A DNA stretch of 64,000 bases from Streptomyces cinerochromogenes (GCF_014648635.1 NZ_BMRM01000020.1:62001-126000); one strand, 5' to 3'. Shown: positions 32,871 to 42,352, counted from the stretch's first letter. A program made the numbers and translations. Notes: generated by a model not told the origin, from the letters alone.

Positions 32871-35057
32871 TCATGCACCCAGTTGCAGGCCCTCCGCAGC
32901 CTCCTCCACCATGGCGAGCCCCAGTCGGCTGATCCGGACGGCGAAGGGGGCGCCCGCGACGCGCAGGCCGGTGAGGCCGAGTTCGCCGAGCGGGGCGCTC
33001 CGCACGGGGCGCAGGGTGACCGTGCGGGCCGGGGCGTCGGGACGGATGCCGGCGAGGGTGGTGAACAGGAGGATCACGGAGGCCGCTGCGGTGGCCGCCG
33101 GTCGGCAGGCCGCGGGGTGTGGGAGTGGCACGGCGGTGGCGGAGCGCTGTTCGCCGGCGAACATCTCGGGGAGCCGGTGGCCGAAGTGTTCCGCTGCTTC
33201 CAGCAGCCCTTTCAGCAGGCTGGCCGCTTCCCTCTCGTAGCCGGCCGCCGCCAGCCCGGCGGCGGCGAGCGCGGTCTCATGGACCCGCACGGCTCCGGTG
33301 CGGTGGCCGAACGGGTTGTGTCCCGCTTCCTTGGTCCCCAGGCCACGCAGTCCCCATCCCGCATCCATGGCGGGGGTGGCGAGCAGCCGGGCGAGGTGTT
33401 CGGTGTGCACCTTGTCGAGCAGGCCCGGGGCGAGGCTGCCGGTACCCAGCAGGCCGGTGTCGAGGAGGTGGACGGCGGTGGCGGCGAGGTGGGGCACGGG
33501 TCGGCCGTCCGGTGCCCGGGCCGCGGCCGGGCGTCCGCCGCCGCGGTCCTCCAGCCAGAAGTCGGCCCGGAAGGCGGTGCGCAGGGTGTGGGCCCACTCG
33601 CGTAACTCCGTGGCGCCCGGTCTGCCGTAGGCGTCGAGGAGGTCGGCGCCGAGCAGGGCGGCGCGATGCGCGTGGGCCTGCGTTTCGCAGCGGGCCGGTC
33701 CCGTCGGGTGCGGGTCGGGAAGGTAGGTGCCGTCGCCGACCGTGGTCCGCAGCCAGGTCAGGCAGCGCTCGGCCGCGGGGAGCAGTTCCTGTGTCTCCTG
33801 CTCGGGCAGCCCCCAGCGGCGGGCTTCTGCGAGCAGGACGGGGAAGAGCAGTGTGGCCTCCGTTCCGGTGCAGCTCGGCGGGAGGTGCGGGCCGGCGTCG
33901 CGTAGCGGACCGGGGATCATGCCGGTCCTGGGGCCCGGTCCCTGGAGCTGGGTGCGGGCCAGGATGCGCAGGGTGCCCGCGGCGAGGCGGGTGCCCAGGG
34001 GCAGTGTCATGCGGGCGGCGGCGAGTGCCTCGGCCGGCGCCATTCCGCAGCGCCAGGGGACGCCTGCGGCGAGGTAGGTGTCGGAGGGGTGGGCGGGGTC
34101 GCGCAGGAGGAGTGCCTGGAGGTCGGAGACGGCCGAGTCCAGTAGCGGCGCCACTCGGGGGTCGTCCCCCGCCGCCCGCGCGGGGGCGAGGGGACTGGTG
34201 GCGGCGTGCCCGGCGGGCCGCAGGGGGCCTGCGCCTTCGGGTCGCACCCGCAGTTCCACGGCTGCCGTCCCGCCCGGTGGCAGTTCCAGTTCCCAGCGCA
34301 GCAGTCCTGCGGATGCCAGGGCGTCGGAGGGTGGCGGATCCGCGGTGACGCAGACGGCGGTGTCGGCCGTGGCCCACCGCAGACCTGAGTCGTGGACGCT
34401 GGCCGCGAGTTCGGGGCCTGCCGTACCGGCGGCGACGGCGGCGAGTTCCGCGAGGTCGGTGCCGAGGGCGACCTCGACGGGCAGGCGCAGCGGGCGCAGA
34501 GCGGCGCTGCGGAGGGTGATCCGTTCCGTACCGTCGGCGTGGCGTGTTCGTTCGACGACGACATCGGGGTCGGGGCCGGCGGCCGGCGAAACGCGCAGCG
34601 TCCCCACGAAACGGGCGCTGTCCGCTCCGGTCATTGCGGCCTGCACCGGCAGCGGTTCGCGGCCTGCCACACGGACCTTGCAGCGGGATAGCAGCCGTCT
34701 CCCCCCTCGGTAGAACCCGTCCAGTCCCCGGCCGGCGAGCTGGCCCAGCTCCTCGGAGATGGCGAGACCGGGCAGGGCCACGCAGACCAGTGCGGTGTGC
34801 GTGGGCGGCAGCTCGGGCGTCGGGCGGTTGCCCTGGAGTGTCCGTGGCGACCGGGCCGCGCGGGGATCAGCGGTGACGGGGGAAGGAGGGCCTGCCTGGG
34901 CTGCCGGCGAAGAGCGACGTGGGCCGGCGGACGGCGTCGGCGGAAGGTCGGCGGTCTTCACTGTGCGAGGGGCGGCGCCGGCCGTCGGGAACGGCGTGTG
35001 CCTGCTCCAGAGTGGACGTTCGCCGGTGGCGGAGGGCGGAGTCGGCTGCTGGTGCAT
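32871..35057 (-). CDS. Glycogen-debranching-enzyme-like protein (GDE N-terminal and six-hairpin glycosidase domains)
   Basis: A 728-residue protein. After a disordered Pro/Ala/Thr-rich start (1-95), residues about 100-310 match a glycogen-debranching N-terminal domain (GLDGFYRGGRRLLSRCKV, HADGTERITLRS). Residues about 350-690 form an alpha/alpha six-hairpin glycosidase domain (GVPWRCGMAPAEALAAARMT, DAGWGLRGLGT, GAVRVHETALAAAGL). It probably hydrolyses or debranches alpha-glucans in the cytoplasm. The Streptomyces version is somewhat divergent, and the catalytic acid pair cannot be assigned with confidence. ATG 35057 is the best available start; the site upstream is weak. Confidence 0.85.
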   Translation of the reverse strand: MHQQPTPPSATGERPLWSRHTPFPTAGAAPRTVKTADLPPTPSAGPRRSSPAAQAGPPSPVTADPRAARSPRTLQGNRPTPELPPTHTALVCVALPGLAISEELGQLAGRGLDGFYRGGRRLLSRCKVRVAGREPLPVQAAMTGADSARFVGTLRVSPAAGPDPDVVVERTRHADGTERITLRSAALRPLRLPVEVALGTDLAELAAVAAGTAGPELAASVHDSGLRWATADTAVCVTADPPPSDALASAGLLRWELELPPGGTAAVELRVRPEGAGPLRPAGHAATSPLAPARAAGDDPRVAPLLDSAVSDLQALLLRDPAHPSDTYLAAGVPWRCGMAPAEALAAARMTLPLGTRLAAGTLRILARTQLQGPGPRTGMIPGPLRDAGPHLPPSCTGTEATLLFPVLLAEARRWGLPEQETQELLPAAERCLTWLRTTVGDGTYLPDPHPTGPARCETQAHAHRAALLGADLLDAYGRPGATELREWAHTLRTAFRADFWLEDRGGGRPAAARAPDGRPVPHLAATAVHLLDTGLLGTGSLAPGLLDKVHTEHLARLLATPAMDAGWGLRGLGTKEAGHNPFGHRTGAVRVHETALAAAGLAAAGYEREAASLLKGLLEAAEHFGHRLPEMFAGEQRSATAVPLPHPAACRPAATAAASVILLFTTLAGIRPDAPARTVTLRPVRSAPLGELGLTGLRVAGAPFAVRISRLGLAMVEEAAEGLQLGA

Positions 35058-35424
35058 GGGGTGGCTTCTTCTGCGCTCGGTGCGCCTCGGACGTGCTGGG
35101 AGGCTGGTGGGTCGCCCCGGAGGGCAGGAAGGTACGGCGGCAGGGCCTGTCCAGGCGTTCCGCCACTCAGGTGAACGCAAGGGGCCTCGCCCGGGTCACG
35201 GCCCGGGGGGAGGAAGCCGACGGAATGGTGGTGTGCACGGGGGTGGGACCGGCCGGCGGGGATGGCCGTCGAAGTGCTCGGCGCCGGTTGACCTCCGCCC
35301 CGCGCCGGAAGGGTGCTCCGGCGGCGGGCGGTGACGCCTCCGCTGTCCGCCGTGGGCCCGACCGCCGTTCCGGCGAGAGCCGCACCGGGCAGGACCGACT
35401 GCCCGGACCGGCGCCCACCGACGT
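35058..35424. other. Intergenic region, nothing recognised
   Basis: 367 bases between the DUF4192 stop and the debranching-like gene start, both on the minus strand. Very GC-rich; open frames in it are compositional. It must hold the promoter of the debranching-like gene, but I see no clear hexamers, operator or strong hairpin. Confidence 0.4.
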
Positions 35425-37158
35425 TCATACGTCCCTCTCAGGCTGCCGGTTCCGGTTGTCCGGCAGGGCACCACCGGACGTCGCGTCACCCGGAGCCGCC
35501 GCACGCGTGCGCGGGGTGCTCGTCGCACGCGTGCCGGGGCCGGTGACGTCAGTGGCGGAGGGTCGGGGGCGGGAGTCGACCGGCCGCTGCCGGCGTCCCC
35601 TGGCCCGTCCCGGGTGCCCGCCGCCGCCGTCCTGGATCCGTGCACGGCGTCGCCGCTGCACACGCGTCGGGGAGCCGGGTTCGGCGCTCTGATCACTCCC
35701 GTGCGGATCGGCCCCGCGTGACGGCGCCGGGGTCTGCGGCGGTTCGGCGAGAGCGGGCCGCGGTCCCGGCGCCGCAGCCTCCGTCGAGCACATGTGCTCC
35801 GCTGCGTCCGCATGGCCCCGGTGCGCTCGCTCCACCCGGTGCGCTTGCTCAACCCGGTCCGCTTGCTGCACCCGGTCCGCTTGCTCCACCCGGTCCGCTC
35901 GCTCCGCCAAGGCCACTGGCTCCCCCGTGGTGCCTCGCTCGCCCGAAGCGGCTTGCTCCGAGCTGTGCGCCGGTGTGCGCCGCGTGCCCTCCGCGCGCAG
36001 GCAGCGGCGGACCGCCTCGGGGTCGAGCCCCTCGTTGCAGGCCTGGTGCAGCAGGCGGGCGAAGAGGTAGTCGGGATCCGCGGCCAGTGCCATGGCCAGT
36101 GCCTCGCGCGCCTCCAGTTCGTCGCCCATGGACCAGGCGACCCAGCCCGCGAGGGTCAGCGGCGCCGCGGCGTGCTCCCCGTAGGGTCCTACGCAGCGGC
36201 GGGCCAGGGCGCGCCACAGCCGCAGCGCCGGACCGGCCTCGTCCCCTTCCATCCAGGCGGCGGCCCTGTCACGGGTCGTGCGGTCCTGGAGTCCGAGGAT
36301 CAGGGTCGCCGCCTCGTCGTCGGCGAGGAGGTCGTCGTCGCGTACGTCGGCCGGACGGGTGCCGGAGACGGGTGCCGCCGTGGCATAGCGGCGAATGATC
36401 CGCTCGGCGAGAGCGAGGGTCTCCTCCGCCACTTCCTGCCGGGCGCTCTCTTCCAGGATGCGGGGCACGAGGCTCATGCCGGCCGCGTCCAGGGCGATCT
36501 CCTGCTCCAGCGCCGCGGCGGTCTCCCAGGGCTGCAGCCGGGCGCGCAGTTCCCTGAGGGTGCCGCGGACCTGGATGCCGGCGTAGGTGGCCGCCGCGGC
36601 GAGGACGGAGGTGCCGGGCAGACCCATCGGCGAGCCCTCTTCGGGGCAGCAGTCAGTGACCGGGCAGCAGTACGACCAGAATCGGCCGTCCGAGACGCAC
36701 AGGGCCTCGATGACCGGCACGTCGAGGTTGCCGCACTCGATGCGCATCAGCTGGGCCAGCCTCTCCAGCCGCCGTTTGACGTCCCGGCCGGACTCTCCGG
36801 GGCCGGGTTCCTGGCAGACGTAGGCCACCATCCGCTCGGGCCGGGAGCCTCGCCGCTCGCTGCCGGTCACCAGCCCGCGGGCCAGCTGGCGGGCGGCGGC
36901 CTCCCAGTCCTCGTCGTTCGCGGGGATGCCGAGCCGGGCGCGGCCCCCGAACCGGCCGCGGCCTCCGTGGTCGTGCAGGGCGACGAGGACCATGCTGTCC
37001 TCCGGGCGATAGCCGAGCAGGTAGGGCAGGGCGTCGGCCAGTTCGGCCGGGCTGCGCAGCGTGACCTGCGCGACGTGTTCGACCGGGCCGGTAGCTGACG
37101 TCTGCCCCGGGATGTCGTCGTTTCCGTGGGGTCCGGTGGTTCCGCTGTGATTCGTCAT
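35425..37158 (-). CDS. DUF4192 domain protein with repetitive C-terminal tail
   Basis: A 577-residue protein. DUF4192 (about residues 28-420) begins VTLRSPAELADALPYLLGYRPEDSM and includes a TPR-like helical end (WVAWSMGDELEAREALAMAL). Residues about 415-577 are disordered, with five tandem copies of an RVEQAD-type hexapeptide encoded by an 18-bp DNA repeat at 35821-35910. Conserved in actinobacteria, function unknown. ATG 37158 is near the beginning of the conserved part. It is divergent from the RecQ-like helicase gene over 141 bp. Confidence 0.87.
   Translation of the reverse strand: MTNHSGTTGPHGNDDIPGQTSATGPVEHVAQVTLRSPAELADALPYLLGYRPEDSMVLVALHDHGGRGRFGGRARLGIPANDEDWEAAARQLARGLVTGSERRGSRPERMVAYVCQEPGPGESGRDVKRRLERLAQLMRIECGNLDVPVIEALCVSDGRFWSYCCPVTDCCPEEGSPMGLPGTSVLAAAATYAGIQVRGTLRELRARLQPWETAAALEQEIALDAAGMSLVPRILEESARQEVAEETLALAERIIRRYATAAPVSGTRPADVRDDDLLADDEAATLILGLQDRTTRDRAAAWMEGDEAGPALRLWRALARRCVGPYGEHAAAPLTLAGWVAWSMGDELEAREALAMALAADPDYLFARLLHQACNEGLDPEAVRRCLRAEGTRRTPAHSSEQAASGERGTTGEPVALAERADRVEQADRVQQADRVEQAHRVERAHRGHADAAEHMCSTEAAAPGPRPALAEPPQTPAPSRGADPHGSDQSAEPGSPTRVQRRRRARIQDGGGGHPGRARGRRQRPVDSRPRPSATDVTGPGTRATSTPRTRAAAPGDATSGGALPDNRNRQPERDV
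35821..35910. repeat. 18-bp tandem repeat inside the DUF4192 gene
   Basis: Five consecutive 18-bp units of the form GTCCGCTTGCTCCACCCG (35821-35838, 35839-35856, 35857-35874, 35875-35892, 35893-35910), each encoding a variant of RVEQAD on the minus strand. The unit is a multiple of three, so copy-number change keeps the frame. Confidence 0.9.
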
Positions 37159-37299
37159 GCGCCGACGATCTCGCGGATCACGAGACTCCGGTTGAGCCTG
37201 TGGATAAGTCGAATCAGGGACACGACAAGCCTGCCCTCGTTGTCCACAGCCCTGCCCCGGCCGCGCCCGATTGTCGGTCCCGTCCTGTTGTATGGACGC

Positions 37300-39465
37300 A
37301 TGGAGCACACGAGCAACGCGGATCTCCGCGCACAGGCCGACGCCGTCCTCGCCCGGCTCGTCGGGGACGCCACGGGCACCGCCAGGCTGCGCGAGGACCA
37401 GTGGCGGGCGATCGAGGCACTGGTGGCCGACCGGCGCCGGGCCCTGGTCGTGCAGCGCACGGGATGGGGCAAGTCCGCGGTGTACTTCGTGGCGACCTCG
37501 CTGCTGCGGGCCCGGGGAAGCGGTCCCACGGTGATCGTCTCACCACTGCTCGCCCTCATGCGGAACCAGGTGGAGGCCGCGGGCCGGGCCGGTATCCACG
37601 CCCGGACCATCAACTCCGCGAACACCGAGGAGTGGGAGGCCGTCCAGGCGGAGATCGCGGCCGGCGACGTCGACGTGCTGCTCGTCTCGCCGGAGCGGCT
37701 GAACAACCCCGACTTCCGGGACCAGGTCCTGCCCAAGCTGTCCGCGGCCACCGGCCTGCTGGTCGTGGACGAGGCCCACTGCATCTCCGACTGGGGCCAC
37801 GACTTCCGCCCCGACTACCGTCGACTGCGCACCATGCTCGCCGACCTCCCGCCCGGCGTCCCCGTGCTGGCCACCACCGCCACGGCCAACGCACGGGTGA
37901 CCGCTGACGTCGCCGAGCAGCTCGGCACGGGCGGCACATCCGACGCGCTGGTGCTGCGCGGGCCACTGGACCGGGAGAGCCTGAGCCTCGGTGTGCTGCG
38001 CCTCCCGGACGCCGCCCACCGGATGGGGTGGCTCGCGGACCATCTCGCCGACCTGCCGGGCTCGGGCATCATCTACACGCTCACGGTCGCCGCGGCCGAG
38101 GAGGTCACCGCCTTCCTGCGGCAGCGCGGGCACGTCGTCGCCTCGTACACGGGCAAGACCGAGAACGCCGAACGACAGCAGGCGGAGGAGGACCTGCTCG
38201 CCAACCGCGTCAAGGCCCTGGTCGCCACCTCCGCGCTCGGCATGGGCTTCGACAAGCCGGATCTCGGTTTCGTGGTCCATCTCGGCTCGCCCTCCTCCCC
38301 CATCGCCTACTACCAGCAGGTCGGCCGGGCCGGCCGCGGCGTCGAGCACGCCGAGGTGCTGCTGCTGCCGGGCAAGGAGGACGAGGCGATCTGGGAGTAC
38401 TTCGCCTCGCTGGCCTTCCCCTCCGAGGATCTGGTCCGCCGCACGCTCGACGTCCTCGCCCGGGCGGACGGGCCCCTGTCGCTACCGGCCCTGGAACCAC
38501 TGGTCGAGCTGCGCCGCTCACGCCTGGAGACCATGCTGAAGGTCCTCGACGTGGACGGAGCGGTGCGTCGCGTGAAGGGCGGCTGGATCGCGACCGGACA
38601 GCCGTGGGCGTACGACGCCGAGCGCTACGCGTGGGTGGCCCGGCAGCGCGCGGCCGAGCAGCAGGCGATGCGCGAGTACGCGACCACCGCCGAGTGCCGG
38701 ATGGAGTTCCTGCAGCGTCAACTGGACGACGAGGGCGCCAAACCCTGCGGGCGCTGCGACAACTGCGCGGGCCCCCGCTTCACCTCCGATCTGACAACGG
38801 CAGCCCTGGACGCGGCGCGCAGCGACCTGGGCCGCGCCGGGGTCGAGGTGGAGCCCCGCCGTATGTGGCCGACGGGCCTCCCGGCGATCGGCATCGAGCT
38901 CAAGGGACGCATCCCGGCGGGGGAACAGGCTTTGCCGGGGCGGGCTCTGGGACGTCTGTCGGACATCGGCTGGGGCAACCGGCTGCGACCGCTGCTCGCA
39001 CCCGGCGCTCCGGACGCCGCGGTACCGGACGACGTGGCGCGGGCCGTGGTCGATGTCCTGGCCGACTGGGCGCGGGGCCCCGGGGGCTGGGCCTCCGGTG
39101 CGTCCGACGCGCCGCCCCGGCCGGTGGGCGTGGTGACCGTGGCCTCGCGCAGCCGGCCGCAGCTGATCCAATCCCTGGGCGCGCGTATCGCCGAGATCGG
39201 CCGGCTCCCGCTGCTCGGCGCGGTGGAATACGCCGCGGACGCTCCGCGGTTGCCGCGCAGCAACAGCGCGCAGCGACTGAAGACCCTGGACGGCGCGCTG
39301 ACGGTGCCGCCCGCCCTGGCCGGGGCCCTCGGCGAGGCACACGGTCCGGTGCTGCTGGTCGACGACTTCACGGAGACGGGCTGGACCCTGGCGATGGCGG
39401 CACGGCTGCTCCGGAAGTCGGGGGCGCGGGGCGTGTTGCCGCTGGTCCTCGCCGTACAGGGATGA
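37300..39465 (+). CDS. RecQ-family ATP-dependent DNA helicase with C-terminal phosphoribosyltransferase-like domain
   Basis: A 721-residue protein. Helicase core residues about 25-340: Walker A QRTGWGKSA (52-60), DEAH box (VVDEAHCISDWGHDF with the RecQ aromatic loop), motif VI QQVGRAGRG. A RecQ zinc-binding block follows with four cysteines (one in AECRM, then CGRCDNC). The last ~120 residues resemble a PRPP-binding fold: SRSRPQLIQSLGARIAEIG and VLLVDDFTETGWTLAMAA, the latter like the PRTase loop VLLVDDVxTTGxT. Such RecQ-PRTase chains occur in actinobacteria; the role of the tail is unknown. ATG 37300 is used; there is no clear Shine-Dalgarno. Confidence 0.9.
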   Translation: MEHTSNADLRAQADAVLARLVGDATGTARLREDQWRAIEALVADRRRALVVQRTGWGKSAVYFVATSLLRARGSGPTVIVSPLLALMRNQVEAAGRAGIHARTINSANTEEWEAVQAEIAAGDVDVLLVSPERLNNPDFRDQVLPKLSAATGLLVVDEAHCISDWGHDFRPDYRRLRTMLADLPPGVPVLATTATANARVTADVAEQLGTGGTSDALVLRGPLDRESLSLGVLRLPDAAHRMGWLADHLADLPGSGIIYTLTVAAAEEVTAFLRQRGHVVASYTGKTENAERQQAEEDLLANRVKALVATSALGMGFDKPDLGFVVHLGSPSSPIAYYQQVGRAGRGVEHAEVLLLPGKEDEAIWEYFASLAFPSEDLVRRTLDVLARADGPLSLPALEPLVELRRSRLETMLKVLDVDGAVRRVKGGWIATGQPWAYDAERYAWVARQRAAEQQAMREYATTAECRMEFLQRQLDDEGAKPCGRCDNCAGPRFTSDLTTAALDAARSDLGRAGVEVEPRRMWPTGLPAIGIELKGRIPAGEQALPGRALGRLSDIGWGNRLRPLLAPGAPDAAVPDDVARAVVDVLADWARGPGGWASGASDAPPRPVGVVTVASRSRPQLIQSLGARIAEIGRLPLLGAVEYAADAPRLPRSNSAQRLKTLDGALTVPPALAGALGEAHGPVLLVDDFTETGWTLAMAARLLRKSGARGVLPLVLAVQG

Positions 39466-39876
39466 CCGGCGCCCCGCCACTGCGCCTGTCGGCGTCTAGC
39501 GCAGTCGGCCGCCGGTCCCGGCGAACCCGGGGCTGGTCCGCAGGCCGCCGTGGCCGACGAACCCGGGTTGGTCCGCGGGCCGCCGGTCGCCCGGTGCACC
39601 CAGGGCGGGTCCGCGCTGCCGCTCGCGGAAACCGCCGGACGGTGACGGGCCGCCTCAGGCGTCAACAGCCGAAGCTTTGGGTAGGGATATAAGCCACGCA
39701 CCACCTGATAACAGTCGGTGGCCCCAATTGCTCGTTGCCGCATCCAAGTTCGACAGGAAGAATTGAGGTCCGCTCCCCGCACGGCTCGTCTGTGATCCGG
39801 TTGGGCTCCGCTGCGGTGCGCGCTCCCCCGAATCCGACCTCGCCCGCAGTATGGGCGCGTAGCCGAAGGGAGGAAC
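39466..39876. other. Intergenic region with a ~35-bp tandem repeat
   Basis: 411 bases without a supported gene. Near its left end 2.4 copies of a 35-36 bp unit GGCCGCCG...GAACCCGGG...TGGTCCGC lie at 39507-39591. The right half is lower in GC (for example GGGATATAAGCCACGC at 39684-39699) and probably carries the promoter of the next gene. Confidence 0.6.
39507..39591. repeat. Imperfect 35-36 bp tandem repeat
   Basis: Copy 1 39507-39542, copy 2 39543-39577, partial copy 3 39578-39591, sharing GGCCGCCG, CGAACCCGGG and TGGTCCGC. Intergenic, 42 bp past the RecQ-like gene. Confidence 0.7.
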
Positions 39877-40497
39877 GTGACCTTCGGATTCGCCTCGTCC
39901 TCGGCGGCCTCGTTGTCGACGTCCGCGTCCGCCGCCTCCGCCAGTCGCCTGCTTGAGCCGGCGGAGTGGGCTGCCGCCGGTATCCCTCTGCTGCGCAACC
40001 CCCGCGAGGTCGTCAGCGGGTTGCACGCCCGCCATCACCCGAAACCGCTCACGGCGGTCGTGGCGGTCCTCGACCCTGACGAACGACTGCGAGCCAGCGC
40101 CTCGTTCACCCGCCGTGCGGCCCCGGCCGACGGCTGGATGTTCCGCAACGCGCTGCTGGCCCAGCTGCGCCGGGTGATCCCGCACGACCTGCGCCGCCGC
40201 ACCCCCGTGCGCACGGCTGTCCTCCTCTACTGCCGTGAGGGCGACGGGCGTTGGACCGAGGAGGACGGGGCCTGGATGTGGGGACTGCGTGACGCCTGCA
40301 CCCTGCACGGGCTGCGGTGCGGGGCGTACATCACGCTGACGCATGAAGGCTGGCAGGTGCTCGGCGAGGGGCGCGGCGGACGCCGTCCCCACGCGCACTC
40401 GGAGCCGGAGCCCTTCTCCACGTCGGAGGCCCCACCGCTCGCGCCACGCACCGGGGGCCCGGTCTCCGAGGTGCTGCGCCGGGCAGCGGCCCGCTGA
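39877..40497 (+). CDS. Conserved Streptomyces protein of unknown function
   Basis: A 206-residue protein I do not recognise. Residues 1-28 are Ser/Ala-rich; residues 30-165 look folded, with strands such as LTAVVAVLDPDERLRASASF and TAVLLYCREGDGRWTEEDG and a helix WMFRNALLAQLRRVIPHDL; the last 40 residues are Pro/Glu-rich. No signal peptide or membrane segment. The start is strong: GGGAGGAAC directly before GTG 39877. A perfect hairpin follows the stop. Coding is supported by codon bias and the ribosome site; function is not known. Confidence 0.8.
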   Translation: MTFGFASSSAASLSTSASAASASRLLEPAEWAAAGIPLLRNPREVVSGLHARHHPKPLTAVVAVLDPDERLRASASFTRRAAPADGWMFRNALLAQLRRVIPHDLRRRTPVRTAVLLYCREGDGRWTEEDGAWMWGLRDACTLHGLRCGAYITLTHEGWQVLGEGRGGRRPHAHSEPEPFSTSEAPPLAPRTGGPVSEVLRRAAAR

Positions 40498-40522
40498 ACC
40501 GCGCGAAGCGGACGGTCCGCCG

Positions 40523-40550
40523 GCTCGCGTCGCCGACCGGCGACGCGAGC
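40523..40550 (+). terminator. Terminator after the unknown gene
   Basis: GCTCGCGTCGCC (40523-40534), loop GACC, GGCGACGCGAGC (40539-40550): perfect 12-bp stem 26 bases past the stop. Confidence 0.9.
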
Positions 40551-40917
40551 GGCACCGGGGCCGGTGCGCGATGACCGGGCGGTGAGCCGACGCGTGCCGT
40601 GTACAGCGCCGATGAGCGCAGGCGGAGCAGCCTCGGAGGCCCGGCGGACCTGCGAGACCAACTCCGGAAGCGCCCAATGTGGTGCCTGCGCCAAGGCTGC
40701 CCGGACGGGCCGCACAGCCCGGCCCCGGCACGCACCGCCGCGGCGACCCGGATCAACCCGCCGGACAGCCCGGCGCGTTCCCCGGGATCGCCACGGGAGC
40801 AGCCCCACCGGCAGCACCGCGGCTGCCTGGCACCCGGGCACGTCAAAAGCCGCACCGTGCGGATTCCACCGGAGCGGCTCCTTCGGCACCCCCGATGCAG
40901 GAGGTGCCGGACGTGAC
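40551..40917. other. Intergenic region, no supported gene
   Basis: 367 bases between a plus-strand terminator and the stop of a minus-strand gene. Open frames exist on both strands but lack ribosome sites, conserved motifs and consistent codon bias. Nothing else recognised. Confidence 0.4.
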
Positions 40918-41550
40918 TCAGACGCCGGCGCCCAGCACCGAGTTGATCTGCTGCGGGTCGCCGCAGACGATCAGCAGTGCACCGGCCCGCGCATGCGCCA
41001 GGGGGAGGGCGGCGGCAGCGACAGAGGCGGGGCCTCCGTTGACTGCCACGACGACCACCGGGCGGGACGCGGCACGGGAGACCAGAGCGGCGTCCGTGTA
41101 GAAGACGTCGTCACCGGCGTCGTGCTGCGCCCAGTAGGACGCCTCACCGAAGGACAGCTCGTGCTCGGCCCACGGATGCTGCGCACCCGTGGTGATCACG
41201 AGCACGTCGCCGGGGGCGCGGCCCGAGTCAAGGAGCAGGTCCACCGCCTCTTCGGCGGCGTCGAGCGCACCCTCGGCCGAGGCCGGGATCAGCTGGATCT
41301 GGGGGCTTGCCGCCGCGGCGGCGGGAGCGGCCGGGCCGGACGGGCCAGGCTGGGCCGGAACCACGTCACGCGGCGTGCGCTGCACCGGCGGCGTGGGCCG
41401 CAGAGGGCCGGGACGACCGGGGCGGGACGGAGCCGCGGGGCGGGGGCCGGGTACGGGGCGGGGGGTCGGCGCGGTACGGCCACTGGCCGGAGTGGCGCGG
41501 GGACCCTGGGCACTCTCGTGAATCTGAGGCTCCTCGGGAATGAGAGGCAT
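40918..41550 (-). CDS. Proline-rich protein with a helicase-C-terminal-like domain
   Basis: A 210-residue protein. Residues 1-95 are disordered (Pro/Arg/Ala). Residues about 98-210 resemble the last RecA-like part of UvrD/PcrA-type helicases: GDVLVITTGAQHPWAEHELS, YWAQHDAGDDVFYTDAALVS, VVVVAVNGG and a final region ALPLAHARAGALLIVCGDPQ. No Walker A is present, so it is not an ATPase alone. It may be a detached helicase-like regulatory domain. The resemblance is from memory and weak. ATG 41550 is the first start before the conserved IPEEPQ stretch. It lies just downstream of rnhB. Confidence 0.7.
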   Translation of the reverse strand: MPLIPEEPQIHESAQGPRATPASGRTAPTPRPVPGPRPAAPSRPGRPGPLRPTPPVQRTPRDVVPAQPGPSGPAAPAAAAASPQIQLIPASAEGALDAAEEAVDLLLDSGRAPGDVLVITTGAQHPWAEHELSFGEASYWAQHDAGDDVFYTDAALVSRAASRPVVVVAVNGGPASVAAAALPLAHARAGALLIVCGDPQQINSVLGAGV

Positions 41551-41618
41551 GAGCTGATATTTATCAAACGTTGGTGCGGCGCGGATGACCGGGTGGCACA
41601 TCAGTGCGAGCGGAACCG

Positions 41619-42320
41619 TCAGAAATCGAAGCCGAGCTGACCCTCAATTTCCGGAACGCTTCCGTCCGCCCAGCTGCGGACCTTCTTGAGGTGCCGCCAC
41701 TGAGGCAACGCATCAAGATACGCCCACGACAAGCGGTGGTGCGGGGTGGGCCCCCGCTCCTCCAGTGCGGCCTTGTGCACGGGCGACGGATACCCGGCGT
41801 TGTCCGCAAATCCGAAGTCTGCATGGTCGATACCCAGTTCGGCCATCATTTTGTCGCGCTGAACCTTGGCGATCACCGACGCCGCCGCCACGGCCACGCA
41901 CGAACGATCGCCCTTGATCACCGTGCGCACCCTCCAGGGGGCGCCGAGGTAGTCGTGCTTCCCGTCGAGGATCACGGCATCGGGGCGGACCGGCAGAGCG
42001 TCCAGGGCGCGGACCGCGGCGAGCCGCAGCGCGGCCGTCATCCCCAGGTCGTCGATCTCCTCGGGGGAAGCATGCCCCAGCGCGTAGGACGTCACCCATC
42101 CCTGCAGGGTCACGGCGAGTTCCGTGCGCCGCTTGACCGTCAGCAGCTTGGAGTCGGTCAGCCCCTCCGGCGGGCGGCGGAGGCCGGTGATCGCGGCGCA
42201 GACGGTGACGGGCCCGGCCCAGGCGCCGCGTCCCACCTCGTCGACACCGGCAATGACCTTCGCTCCGGTCGTGGCGCGCAGGGAGCGCTCGACGGTGTGA
42301 GTAGGTGGTTCGTACGGCAT
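41619..42320 (-). CDS. rnhB: Ribonuclease HII
   Basis: A 233-residue RNase HII that removes ribonucleotides and RNA primers from DNA. Acidic catalytic residues: Asp27-Glu28 in [15 protein letters not shown], Asp in [11 protein letters not shown], and Asp in the C-terminal [20 protein letters not shown] region. [18 protein letters not shown] is the conserved substrate-binding block. ATG 42320. Confidence 0.95.
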   Translation of the reverse strand: MPYEPPTHTVERSLRATTGAKVIAGVDEVGRGAWAGPVTVCAAITGLRRPPEGLTDSKLLTVKRRTELAVTLQGWVTSYALGHASPEEIDDLGMTAALRLAAVRALDALPVRPDAVILDGKHDYLGAPWRVRTVIKGDRSCVAVAAASVIAKVQRDKMMAELGIDHADFGFADNAGYPSPVHKAALEERGPTPHHRLSWAYLDALPQWRHLKKVRSWADGSVPEIEGQLGFDF

Positions 42321-42352
42321 GGCGCCCTTAGCGTACGCCGCCGCTGTCGCCG

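Noticed and set aside
40599-40916. Small plus-strand open frame in the gap before the helicase-like gene
   Set aside because: No ribosome site, no motif, Arg/Pro-rich composition typical of GC-driven frames.
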